Shown: positions 27,474-35,780 of the stretch, in pieces
How the letters are laid out: every line of letters starts with the position of its first letter
Numbering within the stretch: position 1 is the stretch's first letter
Assembly: GCF_003387075.1 (NCBI RefSeq)
Contig: NZ_QUMQ01000001.1
Span: 9,007,910 to 9,071,909 of the forward strand
DNA length: 64,000 bases
Direction: 5' to 3'
Source: Asanoa ferruginea
GTDB lineage: Bacteria > Actinomycetota > Actinomycetes > Mycobacteriales > Micromonosporaceae
Made by a program: the position numbers and the translations under genes
The notes under the pieces: generated by a model
Database searches by the model: none
What the model was told of the DNA's origin: nothing
The model's input: only the letters and a program-made list of their open reading frames with translations

Positions 27474-27510
27474 AGACAGTGTCTACCAGAGCGCCGTAGA
27501 CACTGTCTAC
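27473..27510. promoter_or_regulatory. Twin TetR operators
   Basis: Site 1, TAGACA-G-TGTCTA (27473-27485), and site 2, GTAGACA-C-TGTCTAC (27496-27510), are perfect dyads sharing the TAGACA/TGTCTA half-site, centred 24 bp apart (about two helical turns). Site 1 touches the start codon of the TetR gene; site 2 overlaps the stop codon of the upstream methyltransferase. This suits two dimers repressing the TetR-DJ-1 unit. Confidence 0.8.
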
Positions 27511-28355
27511 CGCTGGAACTTCCAGATGATCGCGGCGGGCGTGTTCTCGTAGGCGGCGTCGACCGCCTCGGCCGCCCAGGCGCGCAGGAACGGCCCGCCG
27601 CCCTCGGCGCTGCGCGGCCAGCGCGGCTCGCGGCAGGCCCGCACCGTGAGCCCGGCACCCAGCGCGGCGGTGACGTAGTCAGAAGGGCGGAACCGGCTCG
27701 CCGGCATTCGCGACTCGACGCCGGAATCGTCCACCGTGGACGCGATGCCGCCCAGGTAGAGCGACTGCCAGTGGATGTCGGAGGTGACCAGGTGCCCGCC
27801 GGGGCGCAGCACCCGGGCGAACTCGGCGAACGCCGGCTCCAGCGCCGGCAGATGGGTCAGCGCCAGCGCGCAGGTGACCAGGTCGACGGAACCGTCGGCG
27901 ACCGGCAGCCGGCGCGCGTCGCCGCGCACGAACAGCGCCCCCGGCACGGTGCGCCGCGCCACGGCCAGCATGTCGGGGGAACTGTCGACACCGACGACGG
28001 CGTGCCCGGCGGCCGCCAACGAAAAGGCGTGCCGCCCGGTGCCGCACGCCGCGTCGACCGCGCGGCCCGGTGCCAGCCCGGCCAGCAACTCGCGCACGAC
28101 GGGCTCCTCGACGTCGATCAGCGGGTTGCCGGGCTCGTCGTAGGTGCGCGCCCAGATCCGGTAGCCCGCGACCGTGTCCGTCTCACCGACGTGATCGCCG
28201 GCGCCGAGCGAGCCACGCTCGTCGGCCGCCAGGATGGCCCGCACCTCGGCGAGCCGGGCTTCGACGAACGCGGCGTCGAACTCCCCCGCGAACGCCCGGT
28301 GCAGCGCGAGCCCTTCCATGCCGAGCAGGAACGCGGCCGGGTGTCGATACGCCAT
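27507..28355 (-). CDS. SAM-dependent methyltransferase
   Basis: 282 residues. A roughly 60-residue N-terminal helical part precedes the methyltransferase core: AVDAACGTGRHAFSLAAAGHAVVGVD (motif I, about 95-120), VDLVTCALALTHL and VLRPGGHLVTSDIHW. Its last bases contain one of the two TetR operators, so the downstream regulator can be influenced by its transcription. Substrate unknown; small-molecule type of the Methyltransf_11 group. Confidence 0.87.
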   Translation of the reverse strand: MAYRHPAAFLLGMEGLALHRAFAGEFDAAFVEARLAEVRAILAADERGSLGAGDHVGETDTVAGYRIWARTYDEPGNPLIDVEEPVVRELLAGLAPGRAVDAACGTGRHAFSLAAAGHAVVGVDSSPDMLAVARRTVPGALFVRGDARRLPVADGSVDLVTCALALTHLPALEPAFAEFARVLRPGGHLVTSDIHWQSLYLGGIASTVDDSGVESRMPASRFRPSDYVTAALGAGLTVRACREPRWPRSAEGGGPFLRAWAAEAVDAAYENTPAAIIWKFQR

Positions 28356-28397
28356 GACGGCACGCTAGAGCGCGCGCCACAAAGCCGCGAACGGATT

Positions 28398-30701
28398 TCA
28401 GCGCAGTTCGTAGATGAAGATCCGGCCGTTGTCGTAGCGCAGGTTGGCCAGGATCCGCAGTTCCGGTGACTCCATGGCGACCTGGCGGTCGGCGACCAGC
28501 CAGTGCACCTTGTCGTCGTTGGCCAACGAGGTCAGCGACGCCGCCGTGGGCGTGGTGAACGCGGCGTCGTTGCGGGCCAGCAGGGCCGGGTCCCAGAACG
28601 CCCACGAGCCTGACGAGGAGACCCGCGGCGCGAACGCCCAGCCCTCGACCAGCACCCGGCGCTCCGCGTAGGCCGAGAGCCAGAACGACCGAGGGTCGCA
28701 GTAGCCGTCGGTCGGCGCGTTGATGCAGTGCGCGTTGGTGGCCACCACGTCGGTCGGCGCGCTGTGGTCGCGCAGCCAGCGGGCCGCGTCGACGCGCGAC
28801 TTCGGCAGCGAGACGGTGGCGTAGGCGCCGCCGTTGGAGAACCGTTCCGACTTGCGCATGTCCATGATCAGGCCGGGCGCACCGACGACCAGGATGGCCG
28901 TCAGCGCGACCACGCCGCCGGTGCCGCGCAGCGCGGGCTGCCAACGGCTCAGCGCCGGCCAGAGCGCCGCCACCACCAGACCGGCCGCGGCGAGCACCAG
29001 CGACCAGCGCAGCAGCGGCGTCAGCGGGTCGATCGCCTGCGGCGGCACCGACGCCTCGGCCGGGCCGGCCAGCTTGAACTGGGCGACCACCAGCACGATC
29101 GCGAACGCGAGCGTCTCGACGGCCAGCAGGGTCCGGCCGGCGCGGGAGAGCTTGGCGCGGTCGTAGACCATCGCGTAGCCCCACGCGGAGAGCAGCACCG
29201 CGAAGGTGAAGCCGGAGCGGGTGAAGTATTGGTTGCCGTCGCCGGGCTGCTTGACCATCAGGTAGATCAGCGGGCCGCCGATGCCGCCCGCGAGCAGGAA
29301 CACCTGGGTCGGGTCGAGGCGGCCGCGGCGCAGCCAGAGCAGCGGCACGATGCCGACCGCGCGCAGTTGCATGTTGACCAGGAACGCGAACACCACCGAG
29401 AGCACCGCGAGCCAGGTCGGGCCGTCGGCCGGGGTCCAGAACCGCTCGAAGCTCCAGAACGGCTCGGGCGTCACGCCGTAGGACTGGAACCGGAACAGCA
29501 CCGCCAGGGCGAAGAGCTGGGCGGCGCCGGTCAACACGCCGAGGATCAGCAGCGTCCACGGGACCCGGCGGCGCACCGCCAGCACGACGACGAAGGTCAC
29601 CAGCAGGGCGACCGCCACCACCGGCAGCGAGCTGGCCTTCGCGCCGCTGGAGGCGAGCAGCAGCAGGAACGCGAGCACGAAACCGCCCCGGCCCAGGACC
29701 CCGGTGATCAGCCCGCAGATCACGCCGATCAGCGCGATCAGCAGCACCCAGGAGTAGATCATCGACATGCCGTGCCAGATGACGAACGAACTCTGGGTGC
29801 CGAACGGCATCGTGACCGGGTCGGTGAAGTTGGTTTCGCCGATGACGAAGAACAGCGCCGCCGCGACCGCGCCGACCAGTGCCCGGCCGCTGATCCGCCA
29901 GCCGACCACCGCGGTCAGCAGGATCGCCAGCGCGCACAGGAACGGGATCGCCAGCCGCAGCGCGACCACGGGCAGGTCGATCCCGGCGATCATGCTGGTC
30001 GACGCCATGTGCGCGTAGCCGAACCAGTGGTAGAACAGCGGCTCGCCGGCGACCTGCGGCACGTGCAGCGGGAACTGGTATTTCGCCTCGCCCGCCAGCG
30101 ACAACTGGTAGGCCAGGTCGAGATACTGCCGGGTGTCCTCGGAGGTCGGCAGGATCGGGTTGCGCTCGAGGAACGTCGACGACAGATAGGTCGTGAAGAA
30201 CGCGACCGCGCCCCCCACCGCCCACGAGAAGCCCAGCGGCGCCAGGGTGTAGCCGTCGCGCACCAGGAAGTGCCGCCGCAGCCGGGGCACCGCCGCGAAC
30301 AGCGCGACCACGACCAGCGGCCAGGCCCACAGCACGCCGCGGATGTCGAGCACCGAGACCAGCGTCCAGGCCGGCAGTTCCAGCACGAGGCCGACGGCCG
30401 TGCCCATCGCGAGGTCGTCGATCAGCGAGTGCGGCGTGCGGCGCAGCGCCCGGTAGACCAGCGTGCCCGGCAGCATCAGCGCGAGCGCCAGGTAGAGCGC
30501 GTATTTGACCAGGTCGAGAACGGCGGTGTCCGCGGCGATCAGGACCGCCGCGACGTAGAGCACCGTCGCCACGAAGGGCAGGAAACGCAGGAGGGGATAC
30601 GCGCGACCGGCCTCGCCGGCAGCGGAGGAGCCCGAGCCGGCGGGGGCGGGCACGCTCTGCTGTGCCGGCGGGGACGTGGGGTGGTCGGGTGGAGCGGTCA
30701 C
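28398..30701 (-). CDS. GT-C-like polytopic membrane protein, probable lipid-sugar glycosyltransferase
   Basis: 767 residues with around fourteen hydrophobic segments and a soluble C-terminal domain (about 640-767, INAPTDGYCDPRSFW...). An acidic loop near residue 190 (SSTFLERNPILPTSEDTRQY) after the first periplasmic segment resembles GT-C enzymes that use polyprenyl-phosphate sugars. It overlaps the GT2 gene upstream by 4 bases (start 30701, upstream stop 30698). A GT2 making polyprenyl-P-sugar beside a GT-C protein that would consume it is a common pair. Acceptor unknown, and the family call rests on topology. Confidence 0.72.
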   Translation of the reverse strand: MTAPPDHPTSPPAQQSVPAPAGSGSSAAGEAGRAYPLLRFLPFVATVLYVAAVLIAADTAVLDLVKYALYLALALMLPGTLVYRALRRTPHSLIDDLAMGTAVGLVLELPAWTLVSVLDIRGVLWAWPLVVVALFAAVPRLRRHFLVRDGYTLAPLGFSWAVGGAVAFFTTYLSSTFLERNPILPTSEDTRQYLDLAYQLSLAGEAKYQFPLHVPQVAGEPLFYHWFGYAHMASTSMIAGIDLPVVALRLAIPFLCALAILLTAVVGWRISGRALVGAVAAALFFVIGETNFTDPVTMPFGTQSSFVIWHGMSMIYSWVLLIALIGVICGLITGVLGRGGFVLAFLLLLASSGAKASSLPVVAVALLVTFVVVLAVRRRVPWTLLILGVLTGAAQLFALAVLFRFQSYGVTPEPFWSFERFWTPADGPTWLAVLSVVFAFLVNMQLRAVGIVPLLWLRRGRLDPTQVFLLAGGIGGPLIYLMVKQPGDGNQYFTRSGFTFAVLLSAWGYAMVYDRAKLSRAGRTLLAVETLAFAIVLVVAQFKLAGPAEASVPPQAIDPLTPLLRWSLVLAAAGLVVAALWPALSRWQPALRGTGGVVALTAILVVGAPGLIMDMRKSERFSNGGAYATVSLPKSRVDAARWLRDHSAPTDVVATNAHCINAPTDGYCDPRSFWLSAYAERRVLVEGWAFAPRVSSSGSWAFWDPALLARNDAAFTTPTAASLTSLANDDKVHWLVADRQVAMESPELRILANLRYDNGRIFIYELR

Positions 30702-31717
30702 CGCAGGCTGTCCGCCAGCACGGCCGGATCGTCGCCGGTGCGACGCTGTTCCGGTGCGGCACCAGGGTCGCCGGCGTCGCCGGGATCGCTGTCGGTGGCC
30801 ACGAAGTAGGCCGGCCGGGCCTGCACCGCCGTGTAGATCCGGGCCACGTATTCGCCGAGCAGGCCGAGGCAGAGCAACTGGACGGCCCCGAGGAACAGCA
30901 CGGCGACCAGGATCGACGGCCAGCCGGAGACCGTGCGGCCGGAGACGAACGCGGCCAGCACCGCGATCACCAGCAGCCCGCAGACCGCGACACCGACCAG
31001 GCCCAGCCAGGTCGCCACCCGCAGCGGCGCCGCCGAGAAGCTGGTCACGCTGTCGGCGGCCAGGGCGAGCATCCGGGAGAACGGATATTTGGTGCGGCCC
31101 GCGGCCCGCTCGGCGCGCAGGAAGCGCACCTCGCCGCTCGGGAAGCCGAGCCAGGGCACCACCAGGCGCAGCACCGGGGTGCGCTCGGGCAGGTCACGCA
31201 GCGCTTCCACGGCGACCCGGCTGAGCAACCGGAAGTCGCCGGCCTGCGCGGGCACCTGCTTGCCGACGAGGCGGCGCATCATCCGGTAGTAGGCGCCGGC
31301 GGTGAGCCGCTTGAACGCGGTGTCGGAGCTGCGGTCGGCGCGTACGCCATAGACGATGTCGAGGTTTTCCGACCGGGCCAGGGCGAGCATCTCCGCGATG
31401 GTCTCCGGCGGGTCCTGGAGGTCAGCGTCGATGCTGACCACATAGCTGCCGCGGGCCCGCATCAGGCCCGCGATCAGCGCCGCCTGGTGGCCGCTGTTGC
31501 GGCGCAGGCGGATCACCCGCAGTTGCGGCCAGCGGGCCCGGAGCCCGTGCAACCCCGCCGCGGTGGCGTCGGTGCTCCCGTCGTCGACGGCGACCACCTC
31601 GTAGGGCTCGGCCAGCCCGTCGAGGACCGTGCGCAACCGCTCCGCGAGCAGCGGCAGCACGCCTTCCTCGTTGAACATCGGCACCACAACGGAGAGTGCC
31701 GGATCCTGCTGACCCAT
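30698..31717 (-). CDS. GT2 glycosyltransferase, polyprenyl-phosphate sugar synthase type
   Basis: 339 residues. The N-terminal GT-A domain has VVVPMFNEE and VVAVDDGSTDAT, and the DXD-like SIDADLQDPPE, as in dolichyl/polyprenyl-phosphate mannose or glucose synthases. Two C-terminal membrane helices (about 235-300) are of GtrB/DPM1-like type. A GGAGGGAG site lies upstream of its start. It is coupled to the downstream GT-C-like gene and follows a GH3 lipoprotein gene by 60 bp, all on the minus strand. It probably makes a lipid-linked sugar for the envelope. Confidence 0.88.
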   Translation of the reverse strand: MGQQDPALSVVVPMFNEEGVLPLLAERLRTVLDGLAEPYEVVAVDDGSTDATAAGLHGLRARWPQLRVIRLRRNSGHQAALIAGLMRARGSYVVSIDADLQDPPETIAEMLALARSENLDIVYGVRADRSSDTAFKRLTAGAYYRMMRRLVGKQVPAQAGDFRLLSRVAVEALRDLPERTPVLRLVVPWLGFPSGEVRFLRAERAAGRTKYPFSRMLALAADSVTSFSAAPLRVATWLGLVGVAVCGLLVIAVLAAFVSGRTVSGWPSILVAVLFLGAVQLLCLGLLGEYVARIYTAVQARPAYFVATDSDPGDAGDPGAAPEQRRTGDDPAVLADSLR

Positions 31718-31777
31718 CGCGCCTGTGCTCCCTCCGCGCTCCGAACGGGGGAACCGTATCAGTTGCGGAGGGTTAAA

Positions 31778-33502
31778 TCAGCACACGCTACGGGGCAAAC
31801 CGGGCACTGGCACGGGCGACTTTCCCGTCGGCTTCTGCTTTCCGGCAAGCACCTGGGCGAGGGCCTTCAGCGAGTCGGGCGTCGACGAGTAGGTGGCCAC
31901 CAGCGTCGGCGACGTGGCGCTACCGAGGATGTAGGGCGTGTCCATCGCGACCGTCACGTCGGCCTTCGGGTTGAGGTCGCCCGGGCCGTCGCCGTAACCG
32001 ACGAGGTGCACCACCCGGCCGCCGCTCGGCACGACCTGGACGCCGGCGCTCTTCAGCGCCTTCTCCAGGGTTGCCTTGCTGGTGGCGCGACCGCCCGAGG
32101 TGGTCACCGAGACCGGGCCCTTGACCGGTGCCGCGCACTGGCCACGGAGCTGGGTGACCGCCGCGCCGGCCAGGCCGCTGGCGACGCTGAGGTGCGACTG
32201 GGCGGCGAGCACGTTGTGGTCGGGGCCGGCCTGGGCGTCGGCGAGTGAGAAGCGCAGGGTCAGGTCGCGCGTCGCCGCCTCGACCAGCCGGTCCTTCTTC
32301 AGCGAGCCGTCGTGCAGCCCGTTGAGCAGGCCGTTGTAGGCACCGTCGACGCTCGGCGGCATCAGCAGCAGGTCGTTGCCGGCGTTGAGGGCCCGGACGG
32401 CGGCCTCGCCGGCCGGCCACTGCTCGGCCGGCTCCATGTTGAGCGCGTCGGTGACCACGACGCCCTTGAACCCGAGCTGGCCGCGGAGCACGTCGACGAG
32501 CGCCTTGTGCGAGAACGAGGCGGGCACGCCCGGCTCGATCGACTTCACGTCGAGGTGACCGCTCATCACGAGCTGCGCCCCGGCGTCGATGCCGGACTTG
32601 AACGGCACCAGGTCGGTCTTGTCGAGGTCGGCCTTGCTCTTGCTGATCACCGGCAGGGCGGTGTGCGAGTCGGAGGCGGTGCTGCCGTGCCCGGGGAAGT
32701 GCTTGAGCGTGGCGGCGACGCCGGCCGACTGGAGGCCCTTGACCGAGGCGGCGACCTGGTCGCCGACCGCCTTCGGGTCGCCACCGAACGAGCGCGACCC
32801 GATCACGCCGCCGTCGGCGGTGCTGAGCACGTCGGAGTCGGGGGCGAAGTCGACGTTGAGCCCCATCGCGCGCAGCTCGTCGCCGGCCACCGACCAACCC
32901 TGCTGTGTCGCCTTGGGCTGGTTGGCCGCGCCGAGCGCCATCGCGCTGGGCAGCACCGTTACGCCGGTCTTGATCCGGGTGACCGTGCCGAACTCCTGGT
33001 CGGTGCCGATGAGGATGGGCGCCTGGCCGCCGGCCGCCTGCTGCACGCCGCCGGTCAGGGCGGTGATCTGCTTCGGGTTGTCGACGTTGGTGGTGGCCTG
33101 GTTGGTCGACGTGGGGTCGTCGGCGGAGAAGCCGACCAGGATCAGCCCGCCCAGGTGATATTTCTGCACCATCTGCGCGGGGGTGTCGACCTTGCCGAGC
33201 TTCTGGTTGCCGGCCGCGGAGGCCGCGCTCACGTCGGTCGCCGAGCTGCCGTAGGCGTAGGGCATCAGCACCTGGCCGGCGAGCTGCTCGTCGGAGAGTG
33301 TCTTGACCAGTGCGGCCGCGCGGCTGGCGGGATCGCTGCCGGTGCTCGGGCTCGGGGCGGGCGCCGTCGCCGCCGCGGAGGGCGGGGACGAGGACGGTGC
33401 TGCCGCGCGGGGCGCCGGCTTGCCGCATGCGGTGATGGCCACAAGGATCGCGGCCACAACCGCGGCGAGAAGTAACGCGAGGCGGCTCCGGGGGGAGGCC
33501 AT
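31778..33502 (-). CDS. GH3 lipoprotein, beta-N-acetylhexosaminidase type
   Basis: 574 residues. A lipoprotein signal ends in the lipobox AITAC, followed by a Pro/Ser-rich spacer (about 28-55), so it is anchored to the outer face of the membrane. The GH3 domain has KHFPGHGSTASDSH, the His/Asp loop of NagZ-type hexosaminidases, and the nucleophile Asp in VVVTDALNM. A C-terminal domain from about 430 has no active-site motif. NagZ-type enzymes remove GlcNAc from peptidoglycan fragments; a cell-wall turnover role is likely. It is longer than cytoplasmic NagZ because of the spacer and C-terminal domain. Confidence 0.87.
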   Translation of the reverse strand: MASPRSRLALLLAAVVAAILVAITACGKPAPRAAAPSSSPPSAAATAPAPSPSTGSDPASRAAALVKTLSDEQLAGQVLMPYAYGSSATDVSAASAAGNQKLGKVDTPAQMVQKYHLGGLILVGFSADDPTSTNQATTNVDNPKQITALTGGVQQAAGGQAPILIGTDQEFGTVTRIKTGVTVLPSAMALGAANQPKATQQGWSVAGDELRAMGLNVDFAPDSDVLSTADGGVIGSRSFGGDPKAVGDQVAASVKGLQSAGVAATLKHFPGHGSTASDSHTALPVISKSKADLDKTDLVPFKSGIDAGAQLVMSGHLDVKSIEPGVPASFSHKALVDVLRGQLGFKGVVVTDALNMEPAEQWPAGEAAVRALNAGNDLLLMPPSVDGAYNGLLNGLHDGSLKKDRLVEAATRDLTLRFSLADAQAGPDHNVLAAQSHLSVASGLAGAAVTQLRGQCAAPVKGPVSVTTSGGRATSKATLEKALKSAGVQVVPSGGRVVHLVGYGDGPGDLNPKADVTVAMDTPYILGSATSPTLVATYSSTPDSLKALAQVLAGKQKPTGKSPVPVPGLPRSVC

Positions 33503-33624
33503 CGAGCAATGATGGCCAGACCGTTGCGAAATGAGCAAGTCAACCGGGCAATACGGTCGGTCCGGAATTCGCACGAAGCAGCAGCCCCTGGTCGGCGGTG
33601 GTGCGCGGTGGGCGGTTTCGAGGT

Positions 33625-33640
33625 CGTCCCTTCGGGGACG
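33625..33640. terminator. Possible U-less hairpin terminator after the DUF3145 gene
   Basis: CGTCCC-TTCG-GGGACG forms a six-pair stem with a stable tetraloop just after the DUF3145 stop at 33651 (minus strand). There is no T run, which is common in actinobacterial terminators. The remainder of 33503-33650 shows nothing else. Confidence 0.4.
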
Positions 33641-33650
33641 GCAAGGGCGA

Positions 33651-34142
33651 TCAGCCCACGCGGGTGAGCAGCGTCACCGGTGCCCCGTCGCCGGCGTAGC
33701 GGTAGGGCTCGAGTTCGCCGTCCCAGGCCGTGCCGAGCGCCTTGTCGAGGGCGTGCTGGAGCGCCTCGGGGGCGCGCGAGCTCGCCATGATGGCCCGGAG
33801 CCGGTCTTCGCCGAGCTGGATGTCGCCCGCGACACCGGCGGTGGCCCGGAACAGGCCGCGGCCGGGCACGAACATGAAGCGTTCACCGTCACAGCCCGGG
33901 CTGGGCTCTTCGGTGATCTCGAAACGGATCATGGGCCACTGCCGGAGGGCAGCAGCCAGCTCGGCGCCGGTCCCCGCGCGCCCGGTCCAGCTGCACTCGG
34001 TGCGGCGGGCGCCCGGATCGACGGGCTGCGCGCTCCAGTGCAGTGTGACCGGCGCGGTGAGGACGCGCGCGATCGCCCACTCGACGTGTGGGCACACGGC
34101 GAGCGGGGTCGAGTGGACGTAAACGACGCCACGCGTTGGCAC
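33651..34142 (-). CDS. DUF3145 family protein
   Basis: 163 residues matching the actinobacterial DUF3145 pattern: TRGVVYVHSTPLAVCPHVEW at the start, ECSWTGRAGTGAELAAAL, FEITEEPSPGCDGERF, and YRYAGDGAPVTLL near the end. The GTG at 34142 is preceded by GGGAGGTCACC, a strong ribosome site. No signal peptide or membrane segment. Function is unknown across the family. The divergent gene is the small protein at 34358. Confidence 0.9.
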   Translation of the reverse strand: MPTRGVVYVHSTPLAVCPHVEWAIARVLTAPVTLHWSAQPVDPGARRTECSWTGRAGTGAELAAALRQWPMIRFEITEEPSPGCDGERFMFVPGRGLFRATAGVAGDIQLGEDRLRAIMASSRAPEALQHALDKALGTAWDGELEPYRYAGDGAPVTLLTRVG

Positions 34143-34357
34143 GGTGACCTCCCGAAGACCCGAGGTGCGTCTTCCCCTACGACCTCGATCCGCGAGTGGT
34201 CAGCAATCATGATGACGCCTGGGGCCGATGTTGCGCCAGGGAATCGGAAAACTGGTTGGGACGATTGGTCCGGATGGCCGATCCACCCGCTGGTGTACCC
34301 TTCACTGGGCCCCTCCGGTCCAAATCCCTGTACCGCGCACCTTGCAAGGAGTCCCCC

Positions 34358-34687
34358 GTGGCGAGCAACACCTCCAAGACCGCGCGCGCGTCCGTCCGGG
34401 CCGGCCAGGCCGGTGCCGGCGGCGCTCTGAGCGTGCTCGGCGAGTTCAAGTACCTGATCCCGCTCAACAACGGGAAGTTCGTTTACGTCCGCAACCTGAC
34501 CAACGGCAAGACCAACCACCTGCGCACCGACTCCGACGCGTTCGTCGAGGAGATCAAGGTGCTGGCCGGTGCCGGTCACGCCGCGAAGATCCGCGCCGAG
34601 CTCAACGGCCTGGCCGCGGCCTTCCCGTCGCACGGTTGGGACGTGACCGAGAAGCGTCTGGTCGACGCGGGCATCTTCGAGGCCTGA
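34358..34687 (+). CDS. Small conserved protein of unknown function
   Basis: 109 residues. A Ser/Thr/Lys-rich N-terminus (about 20 residues) is followed by FKYLIPLNNGKFVYVRNLTNGKTNHLRTDSD and a helical tail ending in VDAGIFEA. AAGGAG at 34346-34351 is six bases from the GTG at 34358, which sets the start; an in-frame extension upstream has no support. It is followed at once by a strong terminator and so is a single-gene transcript. No family with a known role recognised. Confidence 0.8.
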   Translation: MASNTSKTARASVRAGQAGAGGALSVLGEFKYLIPLNNGKFVYVRNLTNGKTNHLRTDSDAFVEEIKVLAGAGHAAKIRAELNGLAAAFPSHGWDVTEKRLVDAGIFEA

Positions 34688-34696
34688 GTCACCAAC

Positions 34697-34728
34697 GAGA
34701 GCGCCCCGGCAGTGCCGGGGCGCTCTTT
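34697..34728 (+). terminator. Strong intrinsic terminator
   Basis: A 13-bp GC-rich stem (outer strand 34698-34710, inner 34714-34726), loop AGT, and a short TTT on the plus strand, 10 bp after the stop of the 109-residue protein gene. Confidence 0.9.
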
Positions 34729-34805
34729 CGTGTCCCCCCGCCGGGGGAGGCGGTTCCCACCCCGGTGGGGTGACCCGGTCCCGCGCGCCACCGAGAGTTC
34801 TCGGC

Positions 34806-35780
34806 ATGAGGCGCTTGTCGTTCGTCGCGGCCGGTTGGGCCGCCGTCTACACCGTCGTGCACGCCGTCTGGGCGGTGACCGGGCCGCCGGACTTCCGGTC
34901 GCCGGGCGAGTCGTTCCTGCCGACGGGCTGGCTCCCGGTCGCCATCGGCGCTGGAGCCCTCGTCGCCGTGTTCCTGCGCGGCCGGTGGAGCGCGCTGCTC
35001 GGCTGGGCCGTGACCGCCGCGGCCGTCGCCTACTCGTTCATGTTTCCGATAATGCTCGTCCAGGTGTGCGGCGCCCTGTTCGGCGCACCGGTGTCCGGCC
35101 GGGACGTGGCCACCACGCTGGCCCAGGGCTCGGGCGCGGTGCTCGCTTGGCTGACCGGCGCGGTAGCGGTGCGGGCCTGGGGCCGCCGGGCGGCGGTCGC
35201 GGCGACTCCCTGGTGGGCCTTTGCCGCGGCGTACACCGTCGTGGCCAGTTGCGTCGCCCGGCTCGGTGCCGAGGTGCTGCACGGATTCCTGCGCAGCCGG
35301 TCGGCGGACACCCCGTGGGCGTACCTGCTGCTGTTCGTCGGTCTGTTGACCCTGGCCGGCACGCTGCTGCCGCTGGCGCTGGTGCACGGCTGGGGCCGGA
35401 TCTGGCCGGCCTGGGTACCGCTGCTGGCCGGCCGCCGCGTCCCGCGCTGGCTGGTGCTCGGTCCGGCCCTGTTCGTCGGCGCGGGCCTGACCGGCTACTT
35501 CGGCATCGGCGGAGTAGCGGCCTGGGCCCGCGGCGACATCGACGGCGACTGGTTCCTCGCGGTGGCGCTACCCGCCTACACGCTGTGGGGCGTTGGCCTG
35601 CTCGTCGCCGGTGCGGCCTACCTGGTCCGGACCCGTCCGGCCGCGGACGAGGATCAGCACCAGCACGCCGGCGGCCAGCGCGGTCGCCGCGGCGACGGTG
35701 ACGGTCGCGGTCAGGCCGCCGACCGGATCGCCCGCGCCGGCCTGGTGCTCGAACACCGCGCCGAAGACGGCCACGCCTAG
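34806..35780 (+). CDS. Polytopic membrane protein, unknown function
   Basis: 324 residues, about seven hydrophobic segments (from LSFVAAGWAAVYTVVHAVWA to ALPAYTLWGVGLLVAGAAYL), then a hydrophilic, repetitive-looking tail from about residue 279. The tail is encoded by DNA that, in the opposite strand, is the end of the MFS exporter gene, and it looks like a run-on. The stop at 35780 is therefore probably not ancestral. An inverted repeat (34791-34804) lies just before the ATG. I do not recognise the family. Confidence 0.75.
   Translation: MRRLSFVAAGWAAVYTVVHAVWAVTGPPDFRSPGESFLPTGWLPVAIGAGALVAVFLRGRWSALLGWAVTAAAVAYSFMFPIMLVQVCGALFGAPVSGRDVATTLAQGSGAVLAWLTGAVAVRAWGRRAAVAATPWWAFAAAYTVVASCVARLGAEVLHGFLRSRSADTPWAYLLLFVGLLTLAGTLLPLALVHGWGRIWPAWVPLLAGRRVPRWLVLGPALFVGAGLTGYFGIGGVAAWARGDIDGDWFLAVALPAYTLWGVGLLVAGAAYLVRTRPAADEDQHQHAGGQRGRRGDGDGRGQAADRIARAGLVLEHRAEDGHA

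Noticed and set aside
28728..30809. 693-residue plus-strand ORF opposite the GT-C-like gene
   Set aside because: Composition is Arg/Gln/His-rich with no motif; it mirrors the real membrane protein.
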